From: Hymenobacter swuensis DY53
GTDB taxonomy: Bacteria > Bacteroidota > Bacteroidia > Cytophagales > Hymenobacteraceae
Assembly (NCBI RefSeq): GCF_000576555.1
Contig: NZ_CP007145.1
Location: 3,286,001-3,350,000 of the forward strand
Direction of reading: 5' to 3'
DNA length: 64,000 nt
The position numbers and the translations under genes are program-made. Under the pieces are notes generated by a model that had not been told where the DNA came from, searched no databases, and was given only the letters and a program-made list of their open reading frames with translations. Positions 26,114 through 33,629 of the stretch are shown here, piece after piece. Numbering within the stretch: position 1 is the first letter of the stretch; each line of letters begins with the position of its first letter.

Positions 26114-26752
26114 ATGTCTGCTACTCCCGAATTGCTCAACGCAGCCGCCCTGCGCCACCTTACCCAGGCTGACCCCGTGCTGGGCCGCCTGATTGCGCAA
26201 GGCCGCGCCATTCCGCCTGCTGCGCACGAGGATCTGTACTTGGCGCTGTTGCGGGCCATTGTCAGCCAGCAGATTTCCACGAAGGCGGCAGCGGCCATTT
26301 GGCGCAAGGTGCAGGCCCTGTTTGCCCCCGATGGTTACCCCGAGCCGGCAGCCCTGCTCCTGCTCACCGATGAAGACCTGCGCACGGCTGGCATTTCGCG
26401 CCAAAAAGCCGGCTATCTGCGCGCCATTGCTGATTTTGCCCAGCGCGACCAGCTCGACCACGCACACCTCAGCCAGCTCTCCGATGATGAGTTTACCCAA
26501 CATCTCACCCAGATAAAAGGCGTGGGTCGCTGGACAGCTCAGATGCTGCAGATGTTTGCTCTCGACCAGCCCGACGTATTCCCCGAAGGTGACCTAGGCA
26601 TTCAAAACGCCATGCGCCGCCACTACGGCTTGGAGGAAACAGGCCGCGCCCTACTGCGCCGCATGACCGAGTTGGCCGAACCCTGGCGACCCTACCGCAC
26701 CTTGGCTAGCAAGTACCTGTGGCAGTCGTTGGACAATGCTCCGGCCGCCTAG
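26114..26752 (+). CDS. AlkA-type DNA-3-methyladenine glycosylase
   Basis: The 212-residue protein is an HhH-GPD DNA glycosylase. IVSQQISTKAAAAIW, then ISRQKAGYLRAIADFA, and the helix-hairpin-helix IKGVGRWTAQM with the downstream catalytic Asp160 in PEGDLGIQNAM. It excises alkylated bases in repair. It lacks the N-terminal domain of E. coli AlkA, as usual for the short form. It sits directly after the phosphoesterase gene. Confidence 0.9.
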   Translation: MSATPELLNAAALRHLTQADPVLGRLIAQGRAIPPAAHEDLYLALLRAIVSQQISTKAAAAIWRKVQALFAPDGYPEPAALLLLTDEDLRTAGISRQKAGYLRAIADFAQRDQLDHAHLSQLSDDEFTQHLTQIKGVGRWTAQMLQMFALDQPDVFPEGDLGIQNAMRRHYGLEETGRALLRRMTELAEPWRPYRTLASKYLWQSLDNAPAA

Positions 26753-26859
26753 ACTACGTGAGTAGTAAAGATTCAGGCTCGTCTCAAGGCCATAAAGCCC
26801 CGTTATCAGCAATCAGCATTCACTTGTATACTGCAGCAACATCGTTTTTTCAGCATGGC

Positions 26860-26892
26860 GGAAAGGCCCACGGCATGGCTGCGGACCTTTCC
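26860..26892. repeat. Weak hairpin in the gap before the amidase
   Basis: GGAAAGG (26860-26866) pairs with CCTTTCC (26886-26892). The rest of the 271-base gap (26753-27023) shows no gene. A T-run is absent after the hairpin. Confidence 0.4.
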
Positions 26893-27023
26893 AGTTCGTA
26901 ATCTGAAGATTTACTGCCTTTTTTGTACTCTGATACTCGTTGAGTGAGCACCTGTCCCGGTTTGAAATTTTCGACTGAGAAGTCAGCTGAGATGGTTCTG
27001 CGCACTCTTTTACCCCCTTCCTT

Positions 27024-28082
27024 TTGCGTACTGCTGCTCTTTTCGCGTTCCTGCTTTGTCTGCTTACCGGGGCTGCTTTCGGCCAAAGCAAACCCCGTAA
27101 AGCCATAGCGCGGCGCGGCGACGGCGTGCAGATATTGCTTCAGCGCTACGGCCTGAACACCCGCCAGCAACAGCAGCAGTTCCGGCGGCTGAACCAGGGC
27201 CGGCTTACGAAAGCAGGCGGCCTGGTAACTGGCCGCACCTACATGCTGCCAGCGGCTACCACCCGGGCCACGGCTACCCGGTCGAAGGCCAATGCTAGGC
27301 GTTTACAGGCTACTAACCCTACTTCACACGGTAAAAGTACCCAGCCGCTGCTCACGGCCAACCTGTTCGGGGCGGCGTACAGCCCGGTGCCGGTGCGCGA
27401 CCGGGCTTTGCGTGGGGCAGTGTACTACCTCTCGCCCGGCCACGGCGGCCCCGACCCCGGCGCCATCGGCCAGTACGGCACCTATAAACTGGCCGAGGAT
27501 GAGTACGCCTACGACGTGACCGTGCGCCTGGCCCGGGTGCTGCTGGAGCACGGGGCCACGGTGTACGTGATGGTGCAGGACCCCAACGACGGCATCCGCG
27601 ACCAGAACGTGCTGCCCATTGACTACGATGAGGTAACCTACCCGCGCCAAGTGATTCCGCTGAGCCAACTGGGCCGCCTGCGTCAGCGCATTGCGCAGGT
27701 CAACAAACTCTATGCCCACCACAAAGGGGCCTACCAGCGCCTGTTGAGCCTGCATGTAGACAGCCGCAGCGCGGGTCAGAACATCGACGTGTTCTTCTAT
27801 CACCACGCCAACAGCACCTCAGGCCTGCGCCTGGCCAAGAACATTCATAAGGTGTTCACCAACCGTTACAAGCGCGCCCAGCCCAACCGGCCCTACTCCG
27901 GCAACGTGTCGGAGCGTGGCAGCCTGTATGAGGTGCGCACCAGCCACGCCCCGGCCGTGTTTATGGAGCTGGGCAACATCCGTAACGCCAAGGACCAGCG
28001 CCGCTTCGTGGTGCCCGACAACCGCCAGGCCCTCGCCAACTGGATTTACGAAGGCCTACTGGCTGATTACACAGGTCGGTAA
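27024..28082 (+). CDS. N-acetylmuramoyl-L-alanine amidase with LysM-like domain
   Basis: The 352-residue protein has a signal peptide (about 1-20, ending GAAFG), then a LysM-like region (GDGVQILLQRYGLN ... GRTYMLP, about 31-78). A linker follows, and then an Amidase_3 catalytic domain from about 130 (YYLSPGHGGPDPGAIG, SLHVDS, VFMELGNIRN). It would cut the amide between muramic acid and the peptide during cell separation. No ATG is available: an in-frame stop at 26988 leaves the TTG at 27024 as the only plausible start before the signal peptide. Confidence 0.88.
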   Translation: MRTAALFAFLLCLLTGAAFGQSKPRKAIARRGDGVQILLQRYGLNTRQQQQQFRRLNQGRLTKAGGLVTGRTYMLPAATTRATATRSKANARRLQATNPTSHGKSTQPLLTANLFGAAYSPVPVRDRALRGAVYYLSPGHGGPDPGAIGQYGTYKLAEDEYAYDVTVRLARVLLEHGATVYVMVQDPNDGIRDQNVLPIDYDEVTYPRQVIPLSQLGRLRQRIAQVNKLYAHHKGAYQRLLSLHVDSRSAGQNIDVFFYHHANSTSGLRLAKNIHKVFTNRYKRAQPNRPYSGNVSERGSLYEVRTSHAPAVFMELGNIRNAKDQRRFVVPDNRQALANWIYEGLLADYTGR

Positions 28083-28106
28083 CACGAAGCAACCCGCTTC
28101 ATGAAA

Positions 28107-28134
28107 GCGCCTGCTCCGTGGCCGGAACAGGCGC
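28107..28134. terminator. Hairpin after the amidase gene
   Basis: GCGCCTG (28107-28113) pairs with CAGGCGC (28128-28134). It is GC-rich without a clear T-run, so termination is only possible. Confidence 0.45.
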
Positions 28135-28229
28135 CTGAGTGGTTTGCAAGACCTGAAAAAAACGGGTAAAAAAATAGTCTGCGTTTTAGGACCAGGCGGC
28201 GGCTCGGGTGCCTCCGGAGCCCTTTACGG

Positions 28230-29468
28230 TCAGTCTTGCCGAACGGTAGCTTGGTTGTCGTTGCCGCGCTGCAGAATGTCACTGCGGTTGTCGCCGGTGG
28301 TCTGGTACGTGCGGGCATCGTTGCCGCCGCCCAGCTGGCGCTGCCGGGCATAGTTGCCCCCGCTCTCCGAGTCCTGGCTGATGTAGCCGTAGTTGCTGCT
28401 GCCCAGGCGCTGCTCCTGCACGGCCACGTTGCGGTTGCCCTTCTGCTCGATGATGGCCTGGCTGAAACCGGATTCCTGGGTTTGGGTTGCCGTGTTGCGG
28501 TTGCCCTGCTGGGTGATGGAGGCACTGACGAAGGCCGTTCGGGTCTGGGTCTGGGTGGCAGTGTTGTTATTGCCGGTTTGCGTAGCCGTAGCCGTACCGC
28601 TGTAATACAACTGGTCCTGGGTTTGGGTTGCGGTGTTGCGGCTGCCGGTTTGCGTGAGCGTGGCCGTCGCGCTGCCATACACCGTGCTTTGCTGCTGGGT
28701 GGCCGTGTTGTAGTTACCGGTTTGCGTGGCGGTGGCTTCGGCCGCGCCCAACTGCGTCTGGCGGGCCCCGTTGAAGTCGCCCTGCTGCGTGATGGTGGCC
28801 GTAGTACGGTCAATGGTAACCTGTTGCAGCTGGGTAGCCTCGTTGCTGTTGCCTACCTGCCGGACGGTGGCCATGGCTTGTTTGCCTAACTCACCTGACT
28901 GCTGTTGCAACGACTTGTTGCGGGCTCCTTGTTGCGTGGCAACAGCCAAGCTGTACGAAGACTGCTGTTGGGTAGCTAGGTTGTCGTTACCGCCGCTCTG
29001 CACGATGCTGGCGGAGGAGTTGCGGCCACCTTGCGTTTGCGTGGCGGTGTTGTAGCTGCTGCGCTGCTCGATGGATGCGTTCAGGCTGAACCCACCCTGG
29101 CTCTGACTGGCATAGTTACCCGTGCTGCCTACGCCTCCTAAGCCTTGCCGAATGGTTGCATTATTGCCGCCCCGCGAAACGTCCGACTCCTGGGTTTGCA
29201 CGGCCCGCTGGGCGTTGCCGGCCTGGTCGGTCCGGGCCGTGTGCTGGCTTCCGGTCTGAGTCTGGCTGACTTGATTATTGTTGCCGCTGCTGCCGCCGCC
29301 GTTGGCGGCGGCATCGTTCTGGCGGGCTACGGCGGTGTTGTCGCGCCCGTTTTGCGTTACCGTTACCCGGTTGCGGTTTCCGTAGCTGGTAGAGGTTTGG
29401 GAATTGTTCTGCGCGAAAGCAGAGCCGCTCACTAACAGCGCGGCAACAAAGAATAGGTTCGACTTCAT
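28230..29468 (-). CDS. Curlin-repeat amyloid-like secreted protein
   Basis: The 412-residue protein has a signal peptide (1-19, ending GSAFA) and then almost only Gln/Asn/Gly/Thr/Ser-rich repeats. The units are about 21-24 residues long and centred on text such as TATQTGNNNTATQTQ and ITQQGNRNTATQTQ. They fit the curlin consensus (QxGxxNxAxxxQ) of CsgA/CsgB, so it probably forms or nucleates extracellular amyloid fibres. Seven or more well-preserved units lie in the C-terminal two thirds, with more diverged ones before them. No csgE, csgF or csgG-like gene is in the window. The upstream gap is strikingly AT-rich. Confidence 0.85.
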   Translation of the reverse strand: MKSNLFFVAALLVSGSAFAQNNSQTSTSYGNRNRVTVTQNGRDNTAVARQNDAAANGGGSSGNNNQVSQTQTGSQHTARTDQAGNAQRAVQTQESDVSRGGNNATIRQGLGGVGSTGNYASQSQGGFSLNASIEQRSSYNTATQTQGGRNSSASIVQSGGNDNLATQQQSSYSLAVATQQGARNKSLQQQSGELGKQAMATVRQVGNSNEATQLQQVTIDRTTATITQQGDFNGARQTQLGAAEATATQTGNYNTATQQQSTVYGSATATLTQTGSRNTATQTQDQLYYSGTATATQTGNNNTATQTQTRTAFVSASITQQGNRNTATQTQESGFSQAIIEQKGNRNVAVQEQRLGSSNYGYISQDSESGGNYARQRQLGGGNDARTYQTTGDNRSDILQRGNDNQATVRQD

Positions 29469-29524
29469 AATGCGGTGGGGTAAAAAAGTACAGAGAAGTG
29501 GCCTTGCAAACGCACTTTCTCCCC

Positions 29525-29590
29525 CAATATATTTAAATAAATATAAATATTTTTACAAAAATTATAAATATCACATATACTGATTTCTAT
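29525..29590. promoter_or_regulatory. AT-rich stretch upstream of the curlin-repeat gene
   Basis: About 65 bases are nearly pure A/T (for example ATATATTTAAATAAATATAA) in an otherwise GC-rich region. It lies 57-122 bases upstream of the curlin-repeat start and overlaps the end of the next gene at 29587. It could be a binding site for a nucleoid-type regulator or an UP-like element; this is inferred only from composition. Confidence 0.45.
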
Positions 29591-29916
29591 GGGTTCATCA
29601 GCAGGAAAAGCAGATTGTGGTAGAGAATGCCCTGCTCGCCGTCATGGATGCCATCGAGGCCGGCGTCCTCCAGCAGGGCTTCTACTTCTTCGTAGTCAGT
29701 GAGAAAGTCAATCTCGGGCTCTTCCTCGTCGGGTTGGTGGGTATGGGTGAGGTAGCGGCGTTTTGGCTCCAGGGTGATGAAGAGCTTGCGGAACCGCGTT
29801 TGGGCCACCAGCAGGGCATCATAAGAGGCTATTTCGTCCTCATCGACGTGAATAAACACGGTGGTCTTCTCGTTCTCGGGCGTGTGGTGCAGGAAGCTGG
29901 CAAGGTCGAGGGACAT
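29587..29916 (-). CDS. Hypothetical protein, acidic
   Basis: The 109-residue protein starts MSLDLASFLHHTPENEKTTV. It has HVDEDEIASYDALLVAQTRF, an acidic stretch (HQPDEEEPEIDFL), and ends YHNLLFLLMNP. It is soluble and has no signal peptide. I do not recognise it. The start at 29916 is preferred over longer in-frame readings that enter the upstream gap. Codon use is like its neighbours. Confidence 0.6.
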   Translation of the reverse strand: MSLDLASFLHHTPENEKTTVFIHVDEDEIASYDALLVAQTRFRKLFITLEPKRRYLTHTHQPDEEEPEIDFLTDYEEVEALLEDAGLDGIHDGEQGILYHNLLFLLMNP

Positions 29917-30099
29917 AACGGCGGGCGGAGGGTGGAACAGCGCGAAGGTAGGCGTTCTAGACACGCAAAACAGCACCCGCACGCTTGGATCAATGCCGAG
30001 CCAGTACTTCAAATATCTCACTGAAATATTGGGGCGTCAGCGGCGCAGTTAGCGCAATGGTTTCACGCAGGGCTGCTGGGCAACTTCCATTATGAGTGC

Positions 30100-30258
30100 A
30101 TGAATGCCGATGAGCAAGACTTGTTCACTTTCAAACACCCCGAAACAGGCTTTCTATTCTTCTCTTCTCTGCGTGGCGTACAGATACCGCAAAGGTTTGT
30201 CACCCGCGAGGCGCTTACGGCTTTTATCAAGCAATATAAAGACGATGTCAGAAACTGA
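30100..30258 (+). pseudogene. Short ORF, possible remnant of a larger gene
   Basis: From the ATG at 30100 the frame gives 52 residues: MNADEQDLFTFKHPETGFLF followed by FSSLRGVQIPQRFVTREALT and a Lys/Asp-rich end. The same frame is open upstream without a start (text QWFHAGLLGNFHYEC) until a TGA near 30020. The coding-like text ahead of the ATG suggests a gene that has lost its 5' end. It could instead be a real small protein. No family recognised. Confidence 0.4.
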
Positions 30259-30324
30259 ATTACGAGTGATTTAGGGTTCGATGCGAACTTATCCTTAAGC
30301 CAATAGGGACCGTATCTTAACGCA

Positions 30325-30361
30325 AAAAAGCCTGTCACTGACGTTCAGCGGCGGGCTTTTT
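30325..30361. terminator. Terminator hairpin, family copy 1 (degenerate)
   Basis: AAAAAGCCTGTCACTGA (30325-30341), loop CGT, TCAGCGGCGGGCTTTTT (30345-30361). The right arm is the same as in the hairpins at 31351 and 32456. The left arm differs at three positions, leaving two wobble pairs and one mismatch in the plus-strand RNA. Confidence 0.7.
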
Positions 30362-30416
30362 GTATAATATACAGTATTATTAATCCTTCAATCTTTCTTT
30401 TTCGACTCTCCGCAGT

Positions 30417-31325
30417 ATGTCCTCCGTTTCCTTTCCTTCCGCACCTGTTGCCGCGCATCATTCCCTTCCTCCAGAGGCTGCGCATACCGCCGCGCATACG
30501 TGCCTGAACTGCGGCCACCCCGTACCCGACCGGTTCTGCGGGCAGTGTGGGCAGGATGCGCACCACACCCACCGCTTCACGATGGCCGACATGCCCCACG
30601 ACGTGCTGCACAGCATCTGGCACATTGATAAGGGCATTCTGTACACGCTGCGTACCATGATCCGGCGGCCCGGCGCTACCATCCGGGAGTATCTGGCCGG
30701 CAAGCGCGTCGACCACTTCCGGCCTCTGGCGCTGCTGTTTTTCATCACCGGCCTCTACGCGCTGCTGTTTTCGGCGCTGCACATCAACATGATGCCGCCC
30801 CGCGACCCAGCCATGCCCGAGGCCGTGTATCAGATGCAGACGTCGTTTAACACGTTCTTCATGAAATACCTGAGCTGGTTTTACGTGGCAACGGTGCCGG
30901 CCTGGGCCCTGACGGCCCGCTTATTTCTGCGGCGCGGCGGTTACAACTACGCCGAGTGCCTCATCATTGCCGCCTTCATCACGGCCATCAACAACTTCCT
31001 CACCCTGCTGCTGCTGCCTGTCACGTACGTCTACAGCGGCACACCCCAAATTCAGACGTTCACCTTCTACGCGCTGCTGCTGGTGATTGGGTACGCCTCG
31101 TGGGCCTACGGCAGCCTGCTGAACCACACGGCCCTGGGCTGGCTGAGCCGCCTCTGGCGCGGCTTCCTGACGTTCATGCTGGGCTACCTTATGCTCAGCC
31201 TGGTGGGTGTCGTGGTAGTGTTTGCCCTGAACTGGTCCAGCATCAAGCATTCGGTGCAGCAGCAGGCGCAGGCCAAACAGGAGCAGCAGCGCAACGCCGC
31301 CGCCACCCCACCCGCTGCTCGGTAG
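30417..31325 (+). CDS. DUF3667 membrane protein with zinc ribbon
   Basis: The 302-residue protein has an N-terminal zinc-ribbon-like motif, CLNCGHPVPDRFCGQCGQ (about 29-46), then FTMADMPHDVLHSIWHIDKG and IRRPGATIREYLAGKRV. This is the DUF3667 signature. About five transmembrane helices follow, and a Gln/Ala-rich tail. Function is unknown; the family is widespread in Bacteroidota. It is flanked on both sides by hairpins of the same terminator family. Confidence 0.88.
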   Translation: MSSVSFPSAPVAAHHSLPPEAAHTAAHTCLNCGHPVPDRFCGQCGQDAHHTHRFTMADMPHDVLHSIWHIDKGILYTLRTMIRRPGATIREYLAGKRVDHFRPLALLFFITGLYALLFSALHINMMPPRDPAMPEAVYQMQTSFNTFFMKYLSWFYVATVPAWALTARLFLRRGGYNYAECLIIAAFITAINNFLTLLLLPVTYVYSGTPQIQTFTFYALLLVIGYASWAYGSLLNHTALGWLSRLWRGFLTFMLGYLMLSLVGVVVVFALNWSSIKHSVQQQAQAKQEQQRNAAATPPAAR

Positions 31326-31350
31326 CAGTAAGCGCCACCGCTTGCGCAGC

Positions 31351-31401
31351 ACCCACAAGAAAGCCCGCCGCTGACACTCAGCGGCGGGCTTTCTTGTGGG
31401 T
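31351..31401. terminator. Terminator hairpin, family copy 2 (perfect 24-bp stem)
   Basis: Left arm 31351-31374 and right arm 31378-31401 are exact complements around a 3-base loop; the core is GCCCGCCGCTGA / TCAGCGGCGGGC. It follows the DUF3667 gene by 26 bases. The T-run is short (TTTCTT). Confidence 0.85.
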
Positions 31402-31463
31402 ACCCCACCGTATTCCAGAGTTGGAAAATCCAGTTTACCAACTATACTCGGTTAGCGTAACAT

Positions 31464-31492
31464 TGCAAGAACCGGCTTGGTGCTTATCTTGT
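31464..31492 (+). promoter_or_regulatory. Possible promoter for the desaturase
   Basis: TTG at 31464-31466, 18 bases, then TATCTTGT at 31485-31492, close to the -33/-7 layout. The ATG at 31514 follows after 21 bases. Confidence 0.5.
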
Positions 31493-31513
31493 GATATTGG
31501 TTGTAACAGCCTT

Positions 31514-32437
31514 ATGTATCACGCTATTTCTATGCAAAATTCTACTAACCTGGTAGCGCCCGGCGACCAAATTGTACCGGGCTGGCTGAAAACCTTCTGG
31601 CTATACTTCATGCTAACCTCGGCCCTGATTTGGGGGTGGTCGAGTTTATCGGGGCCGCGGAGCGCGGCGTCGGTGGTGCTTACGGTGGTAACGGTTGGGT
31701 TGGGTCACTCTATCGGGCTGCACCGGGGCATCATTCACCGGTCGTACCGATGCAGCCGGGTAGTCCGCGGGACGCTGGCCTACCTGTTTGTGCACAGCGG
31801 CCTGGGCGGTCCGCTTTCCTGGATCCGGGTGCACTACTTTCGGGATTATTGGCAAAACCGCCTCGATTGCCCCGCATTCTTCCGCTACGACCACTCTATT
31901 GGGCGGGATTATTACTGGAACCTGCACTTTTCCCTGCAGCCGGCGGATATTGGACAGTATGAAATTCCAGCGGAGGATCTGCACGATCCTTGGTTGGCGT
32001 TTCTGGAAAAAACCTGGTACCTACATGTGCTGGCGGCGGCTGGCCTCATCTGGGCAGTATTCGGTTTTGAAGCCATGATTGTGTGCGTACCGCTGCGCAT
32101 CAGTATCACTATCCTGGGACATTGGCTTGTCGGCTTCATCTCGCACAAATACGGCTATGCTCGTTATGATATTGACGATGCTACCGAGCACGGCTACAAC
32201 AACTGGGTATTGGGGGCGCTTTCCTTTGGGGAAGGATTTCATAACAACCACCATGCTCATCCTAGCTCCGCCAAAATGAGCTCAACATGGTACGAACTGG
32301 ATATGGGCTGGTACCTGGTCGCCATACTACGAGCCCTTGGCTTGGTATGGGACGTGCAGGTACAAGGCCGAACCCCAACCAAACGCGACCGGGCAAAGCC
32401 CCGGCTATTCCGTTGGCACTGGCCCTGGCAGGATTAA
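31514..32437 (+). CDS. Membrane fatty acid desaturase with altered second His box
   Basis: The 307-residue membrane protein has four or more hydrophobic segments. His box 1 is HSIGLHRGIIH (His65, His70, His75), and box 3 is HNNHHAHP (His243, His246, His247, His249). The segment where HRxHH is expected reads VHYFRDYWQNR (His107), with only one histidine. I recall a desaturase subgroup with xHDxRDW-type text at this place, so this may be a natural variant. The product would introduce a double bond into an acyl chain or a related substrate. The ATG at 31514 is used; the longer frame from 30956 overlaps DUF3667 and is a shadow. Confidence 0.82.
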   Translation: MYHAISMQNSTNLVAPGDQIVPGWLKTFWLYFMLTSALIWGWSSLSGPRSAASVVLTVVTVGLGHSIGLHRGIIHRSYRCSRVVRGTLAYLFVHSGLGGPLSWIRVHYFRDYWQNRLDCPAFFRYDHSIGRDYYWNLHFSLQPADIGQYEIPAEDLHDPWLAFLEKTWYLHVLAAAGLIWAVFGFEAMIVCVPLRISITILGHWLVGFISHKYGYARYDIDDATEHGYNNWVLGALSFGEGFHNNHHAHPSSAKMSSTWYELDMGWYLVAILRALGLVWDVQVQGRTPTKRDRAKPRLFRWHWPWQD

Positions 32438-32455
32438 TATTCTCTCCCGAAACAC

Positions 32456-32491
32456 AAAAAGCCCGCCGCTGACGTCAGCGGCGGGCTTTTT
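32456..32491. terminator. Terminator hairpin, family copy 3 (perfect palindrome)
   Basis: AAAAAGCCCGCCGCTGAC (32456-32473) is followed at once by its exact complement (32474-32491). It has A and T runs at the ends and lies between the convergent desaturase and deoxyhypusine synthase genes. Confidence 0.9.
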
Positions 32492-32512
32492 ATATGCGTT
32501 GCTAAGCGGCAA

Positions 32513-33484
32513 TTACTGCCCCAGTACCATGGCAAATACCAGCGGGGCTACGATGGTAGCATCCGACTCGATGATGAACTTGGGCGTGTCCTGGCCCAGC
32601 TTGCCCCAGGTGATTTTCTCATTGGGCACGGCACCGGAGTACGAACCATACGAAGTCGTCGAGTCCGAAATCTGGCAGAAATAGCCCCACAGCGGCACCG
32701 AGGTGCGGCCTAGGTCCTGGTGCAGCATGGGCACCACGCAGATGGGGAAGTCGCCGGCAATGCCGCCGCCAATCTGGAAAAAGCCCACAGGGCTGGCTTC
32801 GGTGGCCTGCTCAGTGTACCAGCCGGCCAGGTAAATCATGTACTCAATGCCGGTGCGCACGGTGTGCACGTTCTTGATGTCGCCGCTGATGACGTGGCCG
32901 GCGAAGATGTTACCCAGCGTGCTGTCTTCCCAACCGGGGCAGATGATGGGCAGGTTTTTCTCGGCGGCGGCCAGCATCCAGCTGTCCTTGGGGTCAATCT
33001 GGTAGTATTGCTCCAGCTCGCCCGACTTCAGGATCTGGTAGAAGAACTCGTGGGGGAAGTACTGCTCGCCGGCCTTATCGGCCTTTTCCCAGAACTTCAG
33101 TACCGAGTGCTCCAGGCGGCGCATGGCTTCTTCCTCGGGGATGCAGGTGTCGGTTACACGGTTCATGTGGCGCTCCAGCAGGGCCTGCTCGTCGGCGGGC
33201 GTCAGGTCGCGGTAGTTGGGCACCCGCTCGTAGAAGTCGTGGGCCACCAGGTTGAAAATGTCCTCCTCCAGGTTGGCACCCGTGCAGCTGATGATCTGCA
33301 CCTTATCCTGGCGGATCAGCTCGGCCAGCTGGATGCCCATTTCGGCGGTGCTCATAGCCCCGGCCAGGGTAATCATCATCTTGCCACCATCGGCCAGGTG
33401 CTTATTGTAGCCTTCAGCGGCATCAATAAGGGCAGCAGCGTTGAAGTGGCGGTAGTGGTGCTTGAGGAAGTTGGTGATTTGCAT
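32513..33484 (-). CDS. Deoxyhypusine synthase family protein
   Basis: The 323-residue protein matches the deoxyhypusine synthase family: MITLAGAMSTAEMGIQLAEL, ISCTGANLEEDIFN, ICPGWEDSTLGN, GIAGDFPICVVPM, and ITWGKLGQD with the catalytic-type Lys295. In eukaryotes and archaea the enzyme moves an aminobutyl group from spermidine to eIF5A. Bacteria lack eIF5A, so the bacterial relatives are thought to work on small polyamines (homospermidine-type chemistry). No other polyamine gene is seen here. The true substrate cannot be decided from sequence. Confidence 0.88.
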   Translation of the reverse strand: MQITNFLKHHYRHFNAAALIDAAEGYNKHLADGGKMMITLAGAMSTAEMGIQLAELIRQDKVQIISCTGANLEEDIFNLVAHDFYERVPNYRDLTPADEQALLERHMNRVTDTCIPEEEAMRRLEHSVLKFWEKADKAGEQYFPHEFFYQILKSGELEQYYQIDPKDSWMLAAAEKNLPIICPGWEDSTLGNIFAGHVISGDIKNVHTVRTGIEYMIYLAGWYTEQATEASPVGFFQIGGGIAGDFPICVVPMLHQDLGRTSVPLWGYFCQISDSTTSYGSYSGAVPNEKITWGKLGQDTPKFIIESDATIVAPLVFAMVLGQ

Positions 33485-33512
33485 GGGTTGGGTGGTTTAT
33501 GTTGTTCTTCGG

Positions 33513-33605
33513 GTCATGCTGAGCCTGTCGAAGCATCTCAGGTGCTGATGCTGGATTACTATTCTTGTTTCAGCACCCGAGATACTTCGGCAAGCTCAGC
33601 ATGAC
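33513..33605. repeat. 36-bp inverted repeat with GTCATGCTGAGC core
   Basis: Left arm 33513-33548 begins GTCATGCTGAGCCTGTCGAA; the right arm 33570-33605 is its complement with four transitions in 36. The spacer is 21 bases. The right arm ends 25 bases before the hslV stop codon, and a related half element occurs at 55801-55830. It lies in the 145-base gap between hslV and the deoxyhypusine synthase gene. Confidence 0.85.
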
Positions 33606-33629
33606 GTTCTTTTCTTACTTTCTACCAGC

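Noticed and set aside
28230-29468. Curlin-repeat DNA as a tandem-repeat or CRISPR-like array
   Set aside because: The repeats are protein-level (21-24 residues) in one open frame with a signal peptide; the DNA units are too diverged for an array.
30956-31513. N-terminal extension of the desaturase frame
   Set aside because: It overlaps the DUF3667 gene in another frame and crosses a 24-bp terminator hairpin; the ATG at 31514 gives the family N-terminus.
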